Below, in pieces: positions 36,256 to 49,174 of a stretch of DNA of 64,000 nucleotides (the first letter of the stretch is position 1; each line of letters starts with the position of its first letter). The notes below the pieces were generated by a model that worked only from the letters and a program-made list of their open reading frames with translations, did not search any database and was not told the origin of the DNA. Made by a program: the position numbers and the translations under genes. The DNA comes from Hymenoscyphus infarciens (lineage: Eukaryota > Ascomycota > Leotiomycetes > Helotiales > Helotiaceae), in contig LLCB01000039.1 in assembly GCA_001414345.1 (NCBI GenBank), positions 1 through 64,000 of the forward strand, read 5' to 3'.

Positions 36256-36860
36256 GCTGGACCATTCATTGGGTTGCGTTTGGGTCGGCCTTGGATGGGA
36301 GTGGGAGGTGTGAGAGATTCTGGTTCTGATTCTGGACGTTGTCTTCCTTTTAAGGCTTATTCTCTTGGGGCGATGGATGGATTTTCGTTCCTATGAGGCC
36401 TTGGGAGCCTTGGGAGCCGTAGGAGGACTGAGGGGTTGGTTGTTGGGTTGATACACCTCCTCCTCCTTTTTTTGATATACCTTACTTGTAATGCTTGACT
36501 TTTTCTTGCTTTCCTTCCTTGGGGCGGGAAAAGCGGGAGTTTTGGGTGTTTGTTAAGGGAGTGTGTGTGCGAGATGGATTGATCGATGGTGTTCTTTTTT
36601 TTCCCTCCTCCCCTTGGTGGCTTGCTTAGTGTTCAGGCTACCTCTTGTAAAAAATTAAGCATTTATTTATTTATTCACTTACTTGAGAGGACGCGTGATG
36701 AATATAATAGGTAAATCAGCATCGATATCTGCTAGTGTAGGGATAAGTGACGTGGTGTAGAATAGAGACGAGATATAAGGAGAGGTAAATTCGGGGGGAG
36801 GGGGGTGTAGCAAGTGAAATCAAATCAAGTCAATTCAAGGGAAGTATGAAGAGAAGTCTT
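36256..36860. other. STU1 downstream region
   Basis: A G/T-rich then mixed 3' region with a TTTATTTATTTATTC stretch near 36662. RIP-type composition begins near 36860. No gene is seen. Confidence 0.5.
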
Positions 36861-36975
36861 AGTCGAATAAAAACTCAGCGAGACTCCGAGGGAGAGTATA
36901 ATAAACTAGATAAGAACTAGGTTTATTACTTTAAATAATATAGATACGGCATCCCGTATTACGGCATCTCGTACG

Positions 36976-37590
36976 TACCAAAAGTCGGAATCGACTAAAT
37001 CGTAAATTATAAATCGTAAATTACAAAAGTTAAGAGATATAGTAAATCTTTAACTATATTATCCTATTCTCTTACTCTCTTATACTCTTACTCTCTTATA
37101 CTCTTATACACTTGCTCTCTTACTCTCTTATCCTATTCTTCTATATACTACGTATACTAAGAGAGTATAGGATAGAGTAGAAGAGGTAGGTGGAGGTAAG
37201 GAGGTAAGTAAACATTCTAGGGAAAGGTTTTTCTTAGCATAGATAAGAGGAGTTTAAAGTAAACATTCTCTCTACTCCTCCCTCTTCTCTTCTTTCTCTT
37301 TCTTCTCTCTTATTTATCTAAAAATAATAGGAAGAATATAATATAAGAGTTAGGTAATAGAGAGTAAGTATATAATAGCGAGGAGGCAATGTTACTACTA
37401 TATATATAATACTCGTTCTCTCTCTTTATTCTCTAATTAATTACTATAGATAGTCTTAATATAGAGAGAGGGGGAGAGGGAGAGAAGGAGAGAGAGAGAA
37501 CATATTTTATAGTTATAAAAAGTACGATTTACGATTTGCGATTTACGATTTACGATCTAGTCGTTTCTGACTTTTAGTATATACGGGATA
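36976..37590 (+). repeat. Left 0.6-kb inverted arm
   Basis: This runs from ACCAAAAGTCGGAATCGAC to GTCGTTTCTGACTTTTAGTA and matches 44397-45052 in reverse complement along its length, including the CT/GA-rich stretches, the TTTATCTAAAAATAATAGGA block and the TTCTCTAATTAATTACTATA block. Each arm also has inverted ends of its own, so it may be a separate non-autonomous element of the family. Confidence 0.8.
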
Positions 37591-38000
37591 CCGTACGTAT
37601 ATACTAAAAGTCGGAAACGACTAAATTGTAAATTATAAATCGTAAATCGTAAATCGTAAAAGTTATATAAATTAAGAGATAATTATAAAAGGTATTAAAT
37701 ATTAAATTAAAACATATTATAGTAAGAGATATATATATATAATATAAAAAGACTATATAAATCGACTTTTATTACTATAATAAGTTCTTAAATTATGTCT
37801 TAAAACTAGGCCTTTTTTAAGCTAATTACTCTAGATTACTTAATATTAAAGTAATTAGCTTGCTTTAAAAGCTTAAATAATCTTGATTTAAGATTATTTA
37901 AGCACTTTTAGCTACTTTTCTTAATCGTATACTAATTTCCTAATTAGGGTTAGCGCTATTTATTTTATAAGCTGAAAAGTGTACTTATCTTATATACTAA

Positions 38001-38405
38001 CTCTCTTATATTACTTCTTCTTTTAAATACTATATACTACTTCTTATTATTCCTTCTTTTAAAAGTACTATTCTACTACTATATATACTCTCTCTTCTCT
38101 CTTAAATTTAATTACTAACGATAATAGAAGAAGAAAGAGAATAAGCTCTAGTAGTAGCTCTAAGTATCTATTAAAGTATAATATCCTTAGTAGTAGAACC
38201 TCTTAAGATAAATTAAATTAGTTACTCTTTCTTTTAAATACTACTCTATATTATTCCTTCCTTTAAAAGTACTATTCTACTACTATATATACTCTCTCTC
38301 TCTCTTTAAATTCAAGTACTAACGATAATAAGAGAAGGAAGAGGATAAGCTCTAGTAGTAGCTCTAGATATCTATTAAAGTACGATATTCTTAGTAGTAG
38401 TATTA
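38001..38405. repeat. Tandem duplication of about 215 bp
   Basis: The segment from about 38001 (ACTTCTTCTTTTAAATACT) to 38190 recurs at about 38222-38405, sharing AAAAGTACTATTCTACTACT and GATAAGCTCTAGTAGTAGCT-like blocks. It lies upstream of the transposase frame inside the element. Confidence 0.75.
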
Positions 38406-38869
38406 TAGCGTAATAATCCTAGAATTTTAAGTATAGTAAGAAGTATAAAAAGAGTGGTTTTAAGTATATAATAGGAGCCTAAATATACTATATTAATTTA
38501 TTAATTTAGAGTTATATAAAGTGTTTATAGAGGAGTTATATCTAAAGAGGACTCTTACTTAAGAGATATATAATATTCTTAAAAGTAATTATAATATTAA
38601 TATCTCTAATACTACTTTTAAGCTCTAAATTAATATAGAATAGAACCTTTAAAGGAATACTAATAGTATACTCTTACTAGTCTTATATATAGAAGTAGTA
38701 TATCTTTTTAAAGATATAAGATTATCTAATTTAAGTATAATATATATATTAAATTTAGAGGGCTTTATAATTAGGCCTTAGAAGCTTTAAAAGATATAAT
38801 AGGATATAGAACTTTAATATAAGAAGTTTTATACCTAGAAGAGGCGTGTTAAGCTAGAGGCTATACTTT

Positions 38870-40310
38870 AGTATAAGATCTACGAATACAGCTACTTTAG
38901 TATCGTAAGAAGCTTTAGCCTTAGGTTTCTTTATACGTACCTAAATACTTATAATATTAATAGAGATAGAGATAAAAGGTAGAGTAGAGATAAGATCTAA
39001 AAAGCGTTTTAAAAGGTTAATAAGGAAAGGTATACTTAAAAGTTATAAGAGATTAAAGATATATAAGATAAGTATATTATACTAGGGCCTAATTTTATAT
39101 AGAGTATTAACAGATATTATAACTTAAGGTTTATTAGTATTAAGATATATACTAGTATTAATATCTATACTTGATTTATCTCTTAAAACTATTATAGTAT
39201 CTTAAATAATATAGTAGTATCTACTTTATAGTAATATAGTAATATTATAAGTAGTCTTAGAAAGATACTATACTATATATAATTAGATTAAGGATTAGAA
39301 TCTCTAATAGTAGCGAACGCTTACTATATACTTTATTAATAATAAGCTATAGAAAGTAGTAGAGAGCTATACTAATTTTTAGACTTATATTAGTTTAATA
39401 CTTCTATAGCTAACTAACGTATTAAGGCTTAGTAGAGATAGCTTATAAAAGAGTCTTTAAATAAGTAGAAGATATACTTCTAGAGTATTTATAAAAAGAG
39501 GTTATTTTCTAAAAAGAGCCTCTCTAATATAATCGCTATATTATATATATATATTTCGATTATTTAAAAGGAGGTTTAAACGTTTATATATATATAGAAT
39601 CGCTATTATATTTGTATTAATACTAATTAAGAGTATAGAGTATTAGGAGTGCTATAAACTAACTTTTACTATCCTAGAAGTAAAGAGTATCTAGTAGACG
39701 ATTATAGTATTAAGGTATCTACTAAGAAGCTTGCTAAGCTTTAGGAATTATATAAGGATTAGGATATTAATATATATTTACCTTAGACGACTTTAGAGTA
39801 GTATGAAATAAAATTATTAGTATATAGATATATACTACTAATTAATAAGATAATATATACTAAAGAGAGAGAAACTTATACTATAGTATATTTAGATTTA
39901 AGAGTGGAATTGTTAGCGTATATCTAAGAGAGTAATTTAGTAGAATTAGGCCTTTTAGGTAAGCTAGAGAGAGTATATAAGTAGGAGCTATGCTCTAAGG
40001 TGGCTTAAGAATTAAAGGAAGCTAGAGAGGCTGATTAAGATGAATTTAGCGTATACTTTAGTAATAAAAGTAAGAGTAATTAAGCGACGAACGTAGTACT
40101 AGATTATTTATATAATAGCGACTTCTTAGACGAGGAATTAGAGGAGTTAGATAACGATAGTTTAGTAAGATTAGATAAGGATTTAAGAGAGTATATAACT
40201 AATAGATATACCTTACTAGTTGAAGATGATTTAGAAGGAGATTTAGAGATAGATATTAGTAGATAAACTTATATTTAATTAATCTACTCTAGAGGCTACT
40301 AATTCATTCT
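38870..40310 (+). pseudogene. RIP-degraded DDE integrase-core transposase
   Basis: One + strand frame (codon starting at 39082) stays open to about 40310 if TAA, TAG and TGA are read as mutated Gln, Trp or Arg codons. It shows the order of the integrase-core proteins found in many fungal genomes: LGPNFI(W)SINGYY, IYTSINIYTRFI, GLESLIVANAYYILYQ, FNTSIANQRIKA and RYYICINTNQEYRVLG. By comparison with the family, the first Asp of DDE (SIDGH) now reads Asn, the second (IDAYSR-like) also Asn, and the Glu of NQRIE reads Lys. All are G-to-A changes as RIP makes. The C-terminal 130 residues are acidic. The upstream part (from about 38560) is in another frame or unreadable. Not functional. Confidence 0.75.
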
Positions 40311-41520
40311 TAGGATTAAGCCTTCTCTTTTATAAAGCTCTTCTACTAATAGATAGTATTAAACGTCGTTATTATAGTAGAGCGTCTTAATAACTCTAAT
40401 CCTAGGTTATTTACTAAAAAATACTCTCTTAAATCTATTTAAAGAGTAAGGTTTTAAATCTATTCTCTCTTTCTATATTAATAACCTTATACTTAATATA
40501 TATCCTTAGCTATAGTAGTATATCTAGGATTATAGTATTATAATCTATTAACTAACTATAGACTCTATAATAGTCTATGATTATAATTACCTACTAGCTA
40601 GAGTAAATAGAACGTTAATAGAGAGTAATATAATAAAGGAAGTATATATTACTCTCTATAAAAGGCGTAGAGGGTTAGCTAGTAGCGTTGCTTTTACTAT
40701 CTATAATTAATAAGTAAATAGATATACTAAACTAGAAATAAACCTATACTAAATATAAGCTAAGCTCTAGGCTTAAAATTTATGTATTTTAAGTATAAAA
40801 AAAGACTTAACGTAACTCTAGAGAGGAATAGATATGTTTATTAACTTTTAATTAAATTTAGAAGTATTTTATATAAGGTTTTAGATATAGTTATAGATAT
40901 ATAATTCTCTAAGTGCTTAGGAGAGGATTTTAGTAGAGTAAACCTACTAACTACGACTATTAGTACTAAGCCTAATTTATAAATTACTTACTATTACTAA
41001 TAAAAGTTAGTAATCTTAGACTCTTAAATCTTTAAAAAATTATAATATTATAAGTTCTACGTCTATTAAGTTCTAGTTAGTTTTATAGATATAAATAACA
41101 CTATTCTATACTTGAATTAAAAGTAAAAGAATTAATTTAGAATATTATATTTTTAGGCTATTTCGAGTATATAGATTACTAACTTTTATTAGTAGTAGTA
41201 AATAATTTACGAATTAGGTTTAGTATTAATCGCTTATCTTTAGAACCTCCTTAGTCTCTTAGAGAGGTTTCTAAGCTAGTCTCTAAGTAGTTACTTAGAG
41301 CGGAATATTCTTTAATCTAGTCTTACTTACGCCTACTTTTATAAATACTTATAGAATAGTAAATAAAGTCCTAGCCTTTGTAGAAGATAATATACTATAT
41401 AGCTAGTAATTATTTAATATATACTAGAATAGTATATTAGAGCCTTACGAATAGTACTAAAAGTGAGAAGTAAGGTATAGAAGATTATATAGTTTAAGTA
41501 GAATAGTTCTCTGATTTTCC

Positions 41521-43690
41521 TACTTTTATTCTATTACTTTTACTTATACTTTTAGAAGCTTTATATCTATTACCTTATAATACTAAAAATATGCTAAGAT
41601 ACTTTAATATTAGTCTTCTAAATACTTAGAAGTCTAGGCTTCTTATTCTAAGAGTTTAAAGCTTAAAGTATACTTTTATTACTTCTTAGTAAACCTAGTA
41701 AGTACTTTAGAAAATTATATATCTATGCTTTCTTAGAGGCTAAGTAAACTATTCTTTAATAATAAGATTAAGAACTGTTTATAAAAAGTAAAGAACTACT
41801 CTATAAAAGCTATAGTATAAAGCTCTAATAGCTAGAAGAAGAAATAATAGTTAATTATAAAGTCTAGAAGGAAGTAAGAGGCTATTATAGAACGTTTTAC
41901 TACTAACTACTCTACTCTTATTATTAAGTAAAAGAAGGATAAATTAGCTATAGTTAAAAAGCGAGCTATCTAAGAGGAAAAGGCTAGAGCTAGATAATTC
42001 TTCTTTATAAAGACTCTTAGTAAAACTAAAATAATTAGAGTAAAAGTATATAAAGAGAGATTTATCTTTAATAAGAAAAAGACTAAAAGTAAGTAGTACT
42101 TTTAAATTTAGTATATACTACTAATTAGTATAAGCTTTCTAGCTCCTTCTCTAATCTATAGAGCGCTAAAGCTTATCTCTATTACTAAAATCTATATTTA
42201 AGTAGCCTTATATATCTATATATATATAACGAGTACTAAGGACTTCTCTATTACTAAGAGTATCTTTATAATTATATATACTTTTATAATATAACATAGT
42301 AAGATAGTTAAAGTATAAATTAATAACGACTTTCTATTTTAAGTACTTTACTTACTTACTAGTAACCTTAAGGATTTATTTAACTTTAAATTAGTACTCT
42401 AGAATATATAGGCTAAAAGGTTCGCTATTAAGCTTTTAAAAGATATCTATTATATAATCTCTACTCCTAGTAGGTAGGATTCTATTAATATACTACTCTT
42501 TACTAATAAGGTAAAAGACGTCTTTCTAGCTATAAACGTTACTATTAAGAAGAGGAAAACTAAGCAATTAAGTACTATAGATTATAAGGAGATAGACGAC
42601 GTATAGGCTCTTATATAATACTTTAATTTACTAAAAAGTCTTATTAATAAAAAGTACTATAAAGTATATAAAGTATTTAATAGCTATATTAATAATAAGC
42701 TCTAATCTTCTAAAAAGAGGTAATCTATTATACTCTTATAAGATATCTAAGAGCTACTAATTCTACTTTAACTCTTAGTACCTATTAAAGTATCTAACGA
42801 CAAGCCTATTATACTCGAAGATAACGCTTAAAATAGAGAGGAAGATGTTAAGCCTATACTATTACTAGAAGATAGTACTAGTACTAGAGTAAGCGTAATA
42901 TTAGTAGATAATTTAGAATTAGATAATCTTCTAAAAATATTTATAATTATTACTATATATTTAGAAGACTACTCTATAATTATTATTACTTACTTAGGAG
43001 ACTACTTTATAATTATTACTACTTATTTAGAAGAGGAAGATAATAGAGATAATAATTTTAGAGATAGTTCTAAGAGTAATATAAGAAGTAAGGATATAGA
43101 TATAGATATAGAGGAGGATACTAATAGTAAAGAAGTATTAACTCTAGGCTTATACTCGTTATCGTCTCTTATAAGAGATAAGAAGAAAGAGAGCTTAATA
43201 GTATCTACTAAGTTAAATATACTAGAGAGAGTAGATAAGGTAGTATAATAATAAGTAGATATAGATAAGTAAATTATAAGAGATCTTAATACTTAATTAT
43301 ATATAAATATTAATACTACTATTATTAAAGATAAGCTTAAATTAATTAATAAAGAAGAGTAATTAAAACTTAATTAAAAGCTTAATAAGAGAGTCTCTGA
43401 TTTGCTTTTATCTACTTCTCTTATACCTATAAATATACTAGTAAGTAAAATAATATCTACTACTATAATTACTTTTATAAATAGTCTTAATTTAAAGAGA
43501 AAGAGAGGAGATACTCTCTCTTAAACAACTTTTACTAATCGACTCTCTTATATTACTAAAAAGGTTAAGATTATATATAGTAAGTATAATAAGAAGAGAG
43601 ATAAGAAGTAAGAGTATATAGTAGTAGATACTTTAGGTGTAGATACTAGGAGGATTGTCTATAATACTTTAATTTTATTACTACTTTTTA
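41521..43690 (+). pseudogene. Second element-encoded protein, unknown, RIP-degraded
   Basis: A + strand frame runs from at or before 41521 to about 43690 (over 700 codons), interrupted only by TAA/TAG codons expected from CAA/CAG. It begins with a hydrophobic/polar stretch, then a Lys/Arg/Gln-rich, probably coiled-coil segment (KLAIVKKRAIQEEKARARQ, with Q for TAA), then LLKDIYYIISTPSR, an acidic part with VDNLELDNLL, and a basic C-terminus (LNLKRKRGDTLS). I recognise no domain. Its length and colinearity with the transposase suggest a genuine partner gene of the element. Confidence 0.55.
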
Positions 43691-44396
43691 GTTACTTTTT
43701 ACTACCTTTATCTCTCTTTTTACTCTCTTTACTAAAGTGTCTAAATAATTATGATTTAAGATTATTTAAGTACTTTAAATACTACTTTACTAATTATATA
43801 CTAATTACTTAATTAGGCTTAGCGTTTCTTACTTTTAAGTTGAATTATAGCTATAGTTATAATATTAAAAGTCTTAATTATCTCTTTTCCTCTCCTGTTT
43901 ATTAGATACTTATATAACGTTATTATTTATACTAAGTATATATATTACTTTTAATAATTTATAATGTTTTAGATAATAGATTTAAAGTTATATTATACTT
44001 ATATTTAGTATAGTACTAGGTAGTATATATTAATAGAAAGTAAGTATTAAGCGATTACGATATATATATATTTAATAGATATATATATACTATATTACCT
44101 TCTACTTTCTACTCTTACTTATACTTAAATTTTACGATTTAAGCCTTATAATTTAAGTATTACGAATTACGAATACTCTTACTTTAAGCTTTAAGATTAC
44201 TAATTTAAGCTTTTTAATTTACGTCTAAATAGCCTCTAAAAAATCTACGTTTATCGATTTACGATTTATAATTTATGATTTAGCTCTAAAGAGCTATATA
44301 CTCAAAAATCTAAGCTTTACGATTTACGATTTGTAATTTGCGATTTACTATTTGCGATTTAGTTAATCCGACTTTTTAGTGCATTCAGAATGCCGT

Positions 44397-45052
44397 AGTA
44401 TCCCGTATATACTAAAAGTCGGAAACGACTAAATCGCAAATCGTAAATCGCAAATCGTAAATCGCAAATCGTAAATCGCAAATCGTAAATCGTACTTTTT
44501 ATAACTATAAAATATAATATCTTTTTTACTTTAAGTTCTCTCTCTCTCCTTCTCTCTTCTTCTCCCTCCTCCTCTCTCTCTATATTAAGACTATCTATAG
44601 TAATTAATTAGAGAGAGAACGAGTATTATATATATATAGTAGTAATATTACCTTCTCGCTATTATATACTTACTCTCTATTACCTAACTCTTATATTATA
44701 TTCTTCTTATTGTTTTTAGATAAATAAGAGAGAAGAAAGAGAAAGAAGAGAAGAGAGAAGAGAAGAAGAGTAGAGAGAATATTTACTTTAAACTCCTCTT
44801 ATCTACGCTAAGAAAAACCTTCCTCTAGAATGTTTACTTATCTTCTTATCTCTTACTTATTCTTCTCCTACTCTCTCCTACTTATTATACGTAATATATA
44901 GAAGAATAGAATAGAAGAGTAGGAGAGTAAGAGAGTAAGAGAGTAAGAGAGTAAGAGAATAGAATAATATAGTTTAAGATTTACTATATCTTTTAACTTT
45001 TATAGTTTATGATTTACGATTTACGATTTAGTCGATTCCGTCTTTTAGTATA
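44397..45052 (-). repeat. Right 0.6-kb inverted arm with long heptamer array
   Basis: Reverse-complement match of 36976-37590. At 44433-44500 it carries about nine alternating AATCGCA and AATCGTA heptamers, the longest array of the family here. The outer end reads TAGTCGATTCCGTCTTTTAG. Confidence 0.8.
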
Positions 45053-45109
45053 TATAAGACGCTCTAATATAATATCTTATTTCAAAGAATATAGTAGATG
45101 AAAAACTTT

Positions 45110-45725
45110 TATTATCTTTTAAAGAAAAGGAGTATTATTCTTCTTATTCTTATTTTTTTTATTTTTTTTATTTTTTTAGAAATTTATAAGTTTTTTTTAG
45201 AGCTTTTTTAAGTTTTTTTTTTAGAGTTTTTTAGATATATTTCTTATTATATTATAAATAAGAGAGAGAGTAGAAAGAAAGACTTTATACGCGTAGAAGA
45301 CGTTAATAAGCTATTTTATATTAAAGAAGATAGAATCTCTCTTTTTAGATAAAGAGGTAATTAGTTTTATAATAAGAGCTTATATTTTCTTTTTTTCTTC
45401 TTTTTTTTTATAGCTTTTATATCTTCTCGCTTTTTAAGTATTATATTCTAATATTTATAATCTTATTATTCTTTATACTTCTTTATAAGTTTATTAAAAT
45501 TTAATTCTAGAAGAACTCTAAATAACTTACTTAGTATAGTCGATTTTCTAGGAAGAGTTATAGTCTTCTCGACTTATTTTAAAAAAAATTATACTATAGT
45601 ATTATAAATCGCTAGCTTTAACCTAGGCTTCTTAATACGAATATTAATAAAGAGGATATATATAGATTTAGAAGTTCTAACTAGTAAAGAAGAAGATAAT
45701 AATAAAGTAGATATAAAAAAGATAT
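45110..45725. repeat. Direct repeat copy 1 (about 600 bp)
   Basis: Matches 46617-47207 in the same orientation (shared AAGAAGATAGAAT, GACCTAGGCTTCT and GAAGAAGATAATAATAAAGT). The copies are about 1.5 kb apart. They could be LTR-like ends or a tandem duplication; no TG...CA ends or TSD are clear. Confidence 0.65.
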
Positions 45726-46616
45726 AGATCTAGTTTTTTTTTAATTTTCAACTTCTTAAGTTATATAATTTAGATTTTATATATAGTTTTTTAAAGCTAA
45801 CTTTTAAGAGATAGATATATATTTTAGAATTGTTTTAGAGAGTGAAGATAAAATATAGACTTGATTTATACTTATTTACTTTAGCTTAAGTATAGACTTA
45901 GATAGTAATATAATATTCTTTATTAGATTATTATAATATATATTATAAGATAGATATTATAGGTTCTTATCTAATATAATAAAATATTATTAAAAAATTA
46001 ATAATAATTAAAAAGATATTAGATTCTTAGTACTAGTATTATAGTACTAAATAAGTATTATATAACTTATATTTTCTTTTTAAAAATATACTTTATTATA
46101 TTAAAAGATTATTATCTATAGTATAAAGAACTTATAATAAGATAAGTAATCTCTTAAGAGTTATAAATAAATATACTTTATTATAAAAATTATATAACTT
46201 TATTTTTATTTTTTTAAAAATAGTAAGACTAAGTATTCTATTAGCTTTTAAGCTATAAGAACTATTCTTTTTTAGATTAACTTTTTTTCTACTAATAATT
46301 AATATATTATTAGTTATTCTTAGAAATCTAGTATTAATTAAATTACTTAAAATAATATAATAAATATCGTAGATCTCTCTAATATATTACTAGTAATATC
46401 GCTGTCTAAGTATAGATATATTAATATAAACTAGGTTTATTACTTTAAATAATATAGATAAGTAAGTAAGTAAGCTAGTTCGACTCTAATCTAATAAGCT
46501 TTATATTTTATTAAATCTTAAAAAACTATTATAAACTACTATTATACTATTATTATATTTTTATACTAAGTACTATAGTAGTATCTTTCTATATTATATC
46601 TTATATCTTATTTAAG

Positions 46617-47207
46617 ATAATAGAGAAAATTTTTACTATATCTTTAAGAAAGAGTATTATTCCTCTTATTCTTTTTTTAATTTATAAGTTTTTTTTAGAG
46701 TTTTTTAGACTTAGTAGATATATATATTTCCTATTTTATATATTATAACTAAGAGAGTAGAAAGAAAGACTTAATACGCGTAGTAGAAGTTAATACGCGA
46801 TTTAAGATTAAAGAAGATAGAATATCTCTTTTTAAAAAGAAGAAGTAACTAAGTATTTAAGATATTATAATAATAGCTTATAATTTCTCTTTTTTTTTTT
46901 ATATAGCTTTTATCTCTTCTCGTTTCTTTAGTTTATAATCTTTATAATTCTTTTAAAGCTTTAGTAAAATTTAAGTTCTAGAAGAACGCTATTTATCTTA
47001 CTTAGTATAGTAGATTTTCTAGGAAAAGAAAGAGTTATAATCTTCTTAACGTATTTAAAAATTTCAAAAAAATTATACTATAGCGTTAGAAATCGCTAGC
47101 TTCGACCTAGGCTTCTCTACGCGAATATTAAAAAACAGATATATATTTAGGTTTAGAAGTTCTAACTAGTAAAGAAGAAGATAATAATAAAGTAGAGATA
47201 AAAATAG
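46617..47207. repeat. Direct repeat copy 2 (about 590 bp)
   Basis: Second copy of 45110-45725, with small indels in the T-rich stretches. The 900 bp between the copies is unclassified but includes AACTAGGTTTATTACTTTAA, also present at 36914, just outside the left inverted arm. Confidence 0.65.
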
Positions 47208-48042
47208 TATCTCTTTAGTTCGTTATATAACTTACGTATAGACGTAATTAGAAGCCTAGTTTAAAACTACTTCTATTTAAGTTAGAATTATATTAAAATC
47301 TAAGTAGCTTAAAACTATAATACTACTAAGCTAGTTTAAGAGTATTAAGATATTAAAATTTAAATTAAGGCTATTTATACTTCTTATTCTATATAAAGTA
47401 GTCGTACTTCTATTTCTACTTCTCTTGTTAATCTCTCTTACTCTCTTATAATCTTTATAACTTCTATTTTATAAAATTCTTTCTAATATAGAAACTTATT
47501 ATAATAAATAGATATAGTATACTACTTATACTAGCTTATTATTTAACGTATATATAGTAGATATACGCTTTCTAAAGAGAACTTTAACTTAGCTAATTAT
47601 TTATTCTTTTATACTCTATACTAATAGTATAAACGTATATTAGAAACATAGATCGAATATATAAGTAAATAGAATATTACTTTTAAGCTTTGATAATATT
47701 ATCTTCTTTATTAAGATAAATAAATTATTATATAAGCTAGGAATCTTTAAGAAGAGAGAGAATAAGATATAATTAGAAAGCTTTATATAAAGAGTAAGTA
47801 CTTATATTTATGAAATATTAGTATTTACTTCTTTCTTAATTAAAAAACTTACTTAAAATACTTCTATTCTAATTTTAAAGTAAATAGATATTTACTATAG
47901 TAATATTTATTATTTAAAAGAATAAAAGCTACTATAACTTCTACTAAGTTTACTAGGTTTTATAGCTCTTATATAATTAATCTATAATATCTACTTCTCT
48001 TATATATCTATTATAATTATTAATAAATTATAGAATAGATAA

Positions 48043-48418
48043 GAGCCTATTTAGCTCGTATATATCTAGAATATATACTACTAAAAAACATAAGATAATA
48101 TATATATATATATATATACTAATTCGATATATATACTAGTATTTAGTATATATATTTAAAAGTGATATAAATCCCTCGTTTAACCTCGTATAGCTTAGTA
48201 TATATATAAATAAGATATATACTACTAAAAAAAGAATTAGACCTCTAGAGATATAAATCTTTAAAAGTTTATATATCTCGCTTCTTATCTACTAGTTTTA
48301 TAGTACTACCTAGGTTATAAACTTGAATATATACTAACTTATACGAGGTTATTATTTAGAGCATCTTATTAGATATTTATATATTTATTTAAATACTTTA
48401 TACGAGCTAAATAAGCTC
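48043..48418. mobile_element. RIP-mutated copy of the Tourist-like MITE, TSD TAA
   Basis: Terminal repeats GAGCCTATTTAGCTC (48043-48057) and its near complement (48404-48418) correspond to the ends of the 4265-4652 element after G-to-A changes. The flanking direct repeat is TAA (48040-48042 and 48419-48421). The internal blocks AAGAATTAGACCTCTAGAG and ACTAACTTATACGAGGTTA are shared with the intact copy. Confidence 0.85.
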
Positions 48419-49174
48419 TAAGTCTTAGTAGAAGTTTATAATATATTAAAGTATTAGTTTATATACCTTTTTAACTCTTAAAAGTAGTAGTAGTAATAGT
48501 GATAATTAATAGATAAAACGCTTATAAGTAATTTTATTTATAATAATATTAATTAGCGTAGATATTATTACTCTTACTAATTATATACTATAAGAAGTAT
48601 TAAGCCTAGTCTATTATCTTATTATATAAAGGCTAAAACTTAAGAATATACTAGAATACTCTTACTTATAAGATCTCTCTATTATATACTAGAATCTATA
48701 GTAATTATCTTCTTTATTAACTCTTAGAATTATAAAAGAGTATTATTCTTCTTCTTCTTCTAGGTTTTAATTAGATATAGAAAGAGTAGTTTAGTAACAT
48801 AAGTATAGTAAGTACTTACTATCTTAATACTAAGCTTAAGAAGCTTATTAACTAATTCTAGTAATAAGAAGTAATTATTTATATATATTATAAATTAATA
48901 GAATTAGTAAGAAAGAGACTTTATAAGTTAATATACTATGAAATTTATTAGTAGGAAGATTAGATAAGATTATACTAAAATATATTAAAATATATTAAAC
49001 TAGAAGAAGTAAAATTAGAAACTTTTTTATATTACTAGTAGATATAAGACTATTCTTTTAGACTAATTCTAGAGTTTTATAAGTATAAGAATAAAAGAAG
49101 AAGTTATATATATATTCTATAAAATATAAAGCCTAGTTTTTATACTCTTTTAGAATTAGTTTATACTTATACTT

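Larger units (their letters stand above)
37598..44394 (+). mobile_element. 6.8-kb DNA transposon with heptamer-rich inverted termini and integrase-core transposase
   Basis: The left terminus reads TATACTAAAAGTCGGAAACG then ACTAAATTG and an AAATCGT-type heptamer array. The right terminus is its inverted counterpart, with a GCGATTT/ACGATTT array, TTAGTTAATCCGACTTTTT and GAATGCCGTA. The same terminus in less mutated form lies at window positions 76-168. Inside, two + strand frames are readable through RIP stops: a DDE integrase-core protein (about 38870-40310) and a second protein (about 41520-43690). Both adjoin arms of the same terminal family. I cannot assign the element to a named superfamily, and target duplications are unclear because neighbouring termini abut. 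Confidence 0.65.

Noticed and set aside
44433..44500. Possible CRISPR-like or telomeric array
   Set aside because: The units are contiguous 7-mers without spacers and not TTAGGG. They belong to transposon termini.
36976..45052. Starship-type giant element
   Set aside because: The recognisable recombinase is a DDE integrase core, not a tyrosine recombinase (DUF3435), and inverted termini are present. The size is too small.
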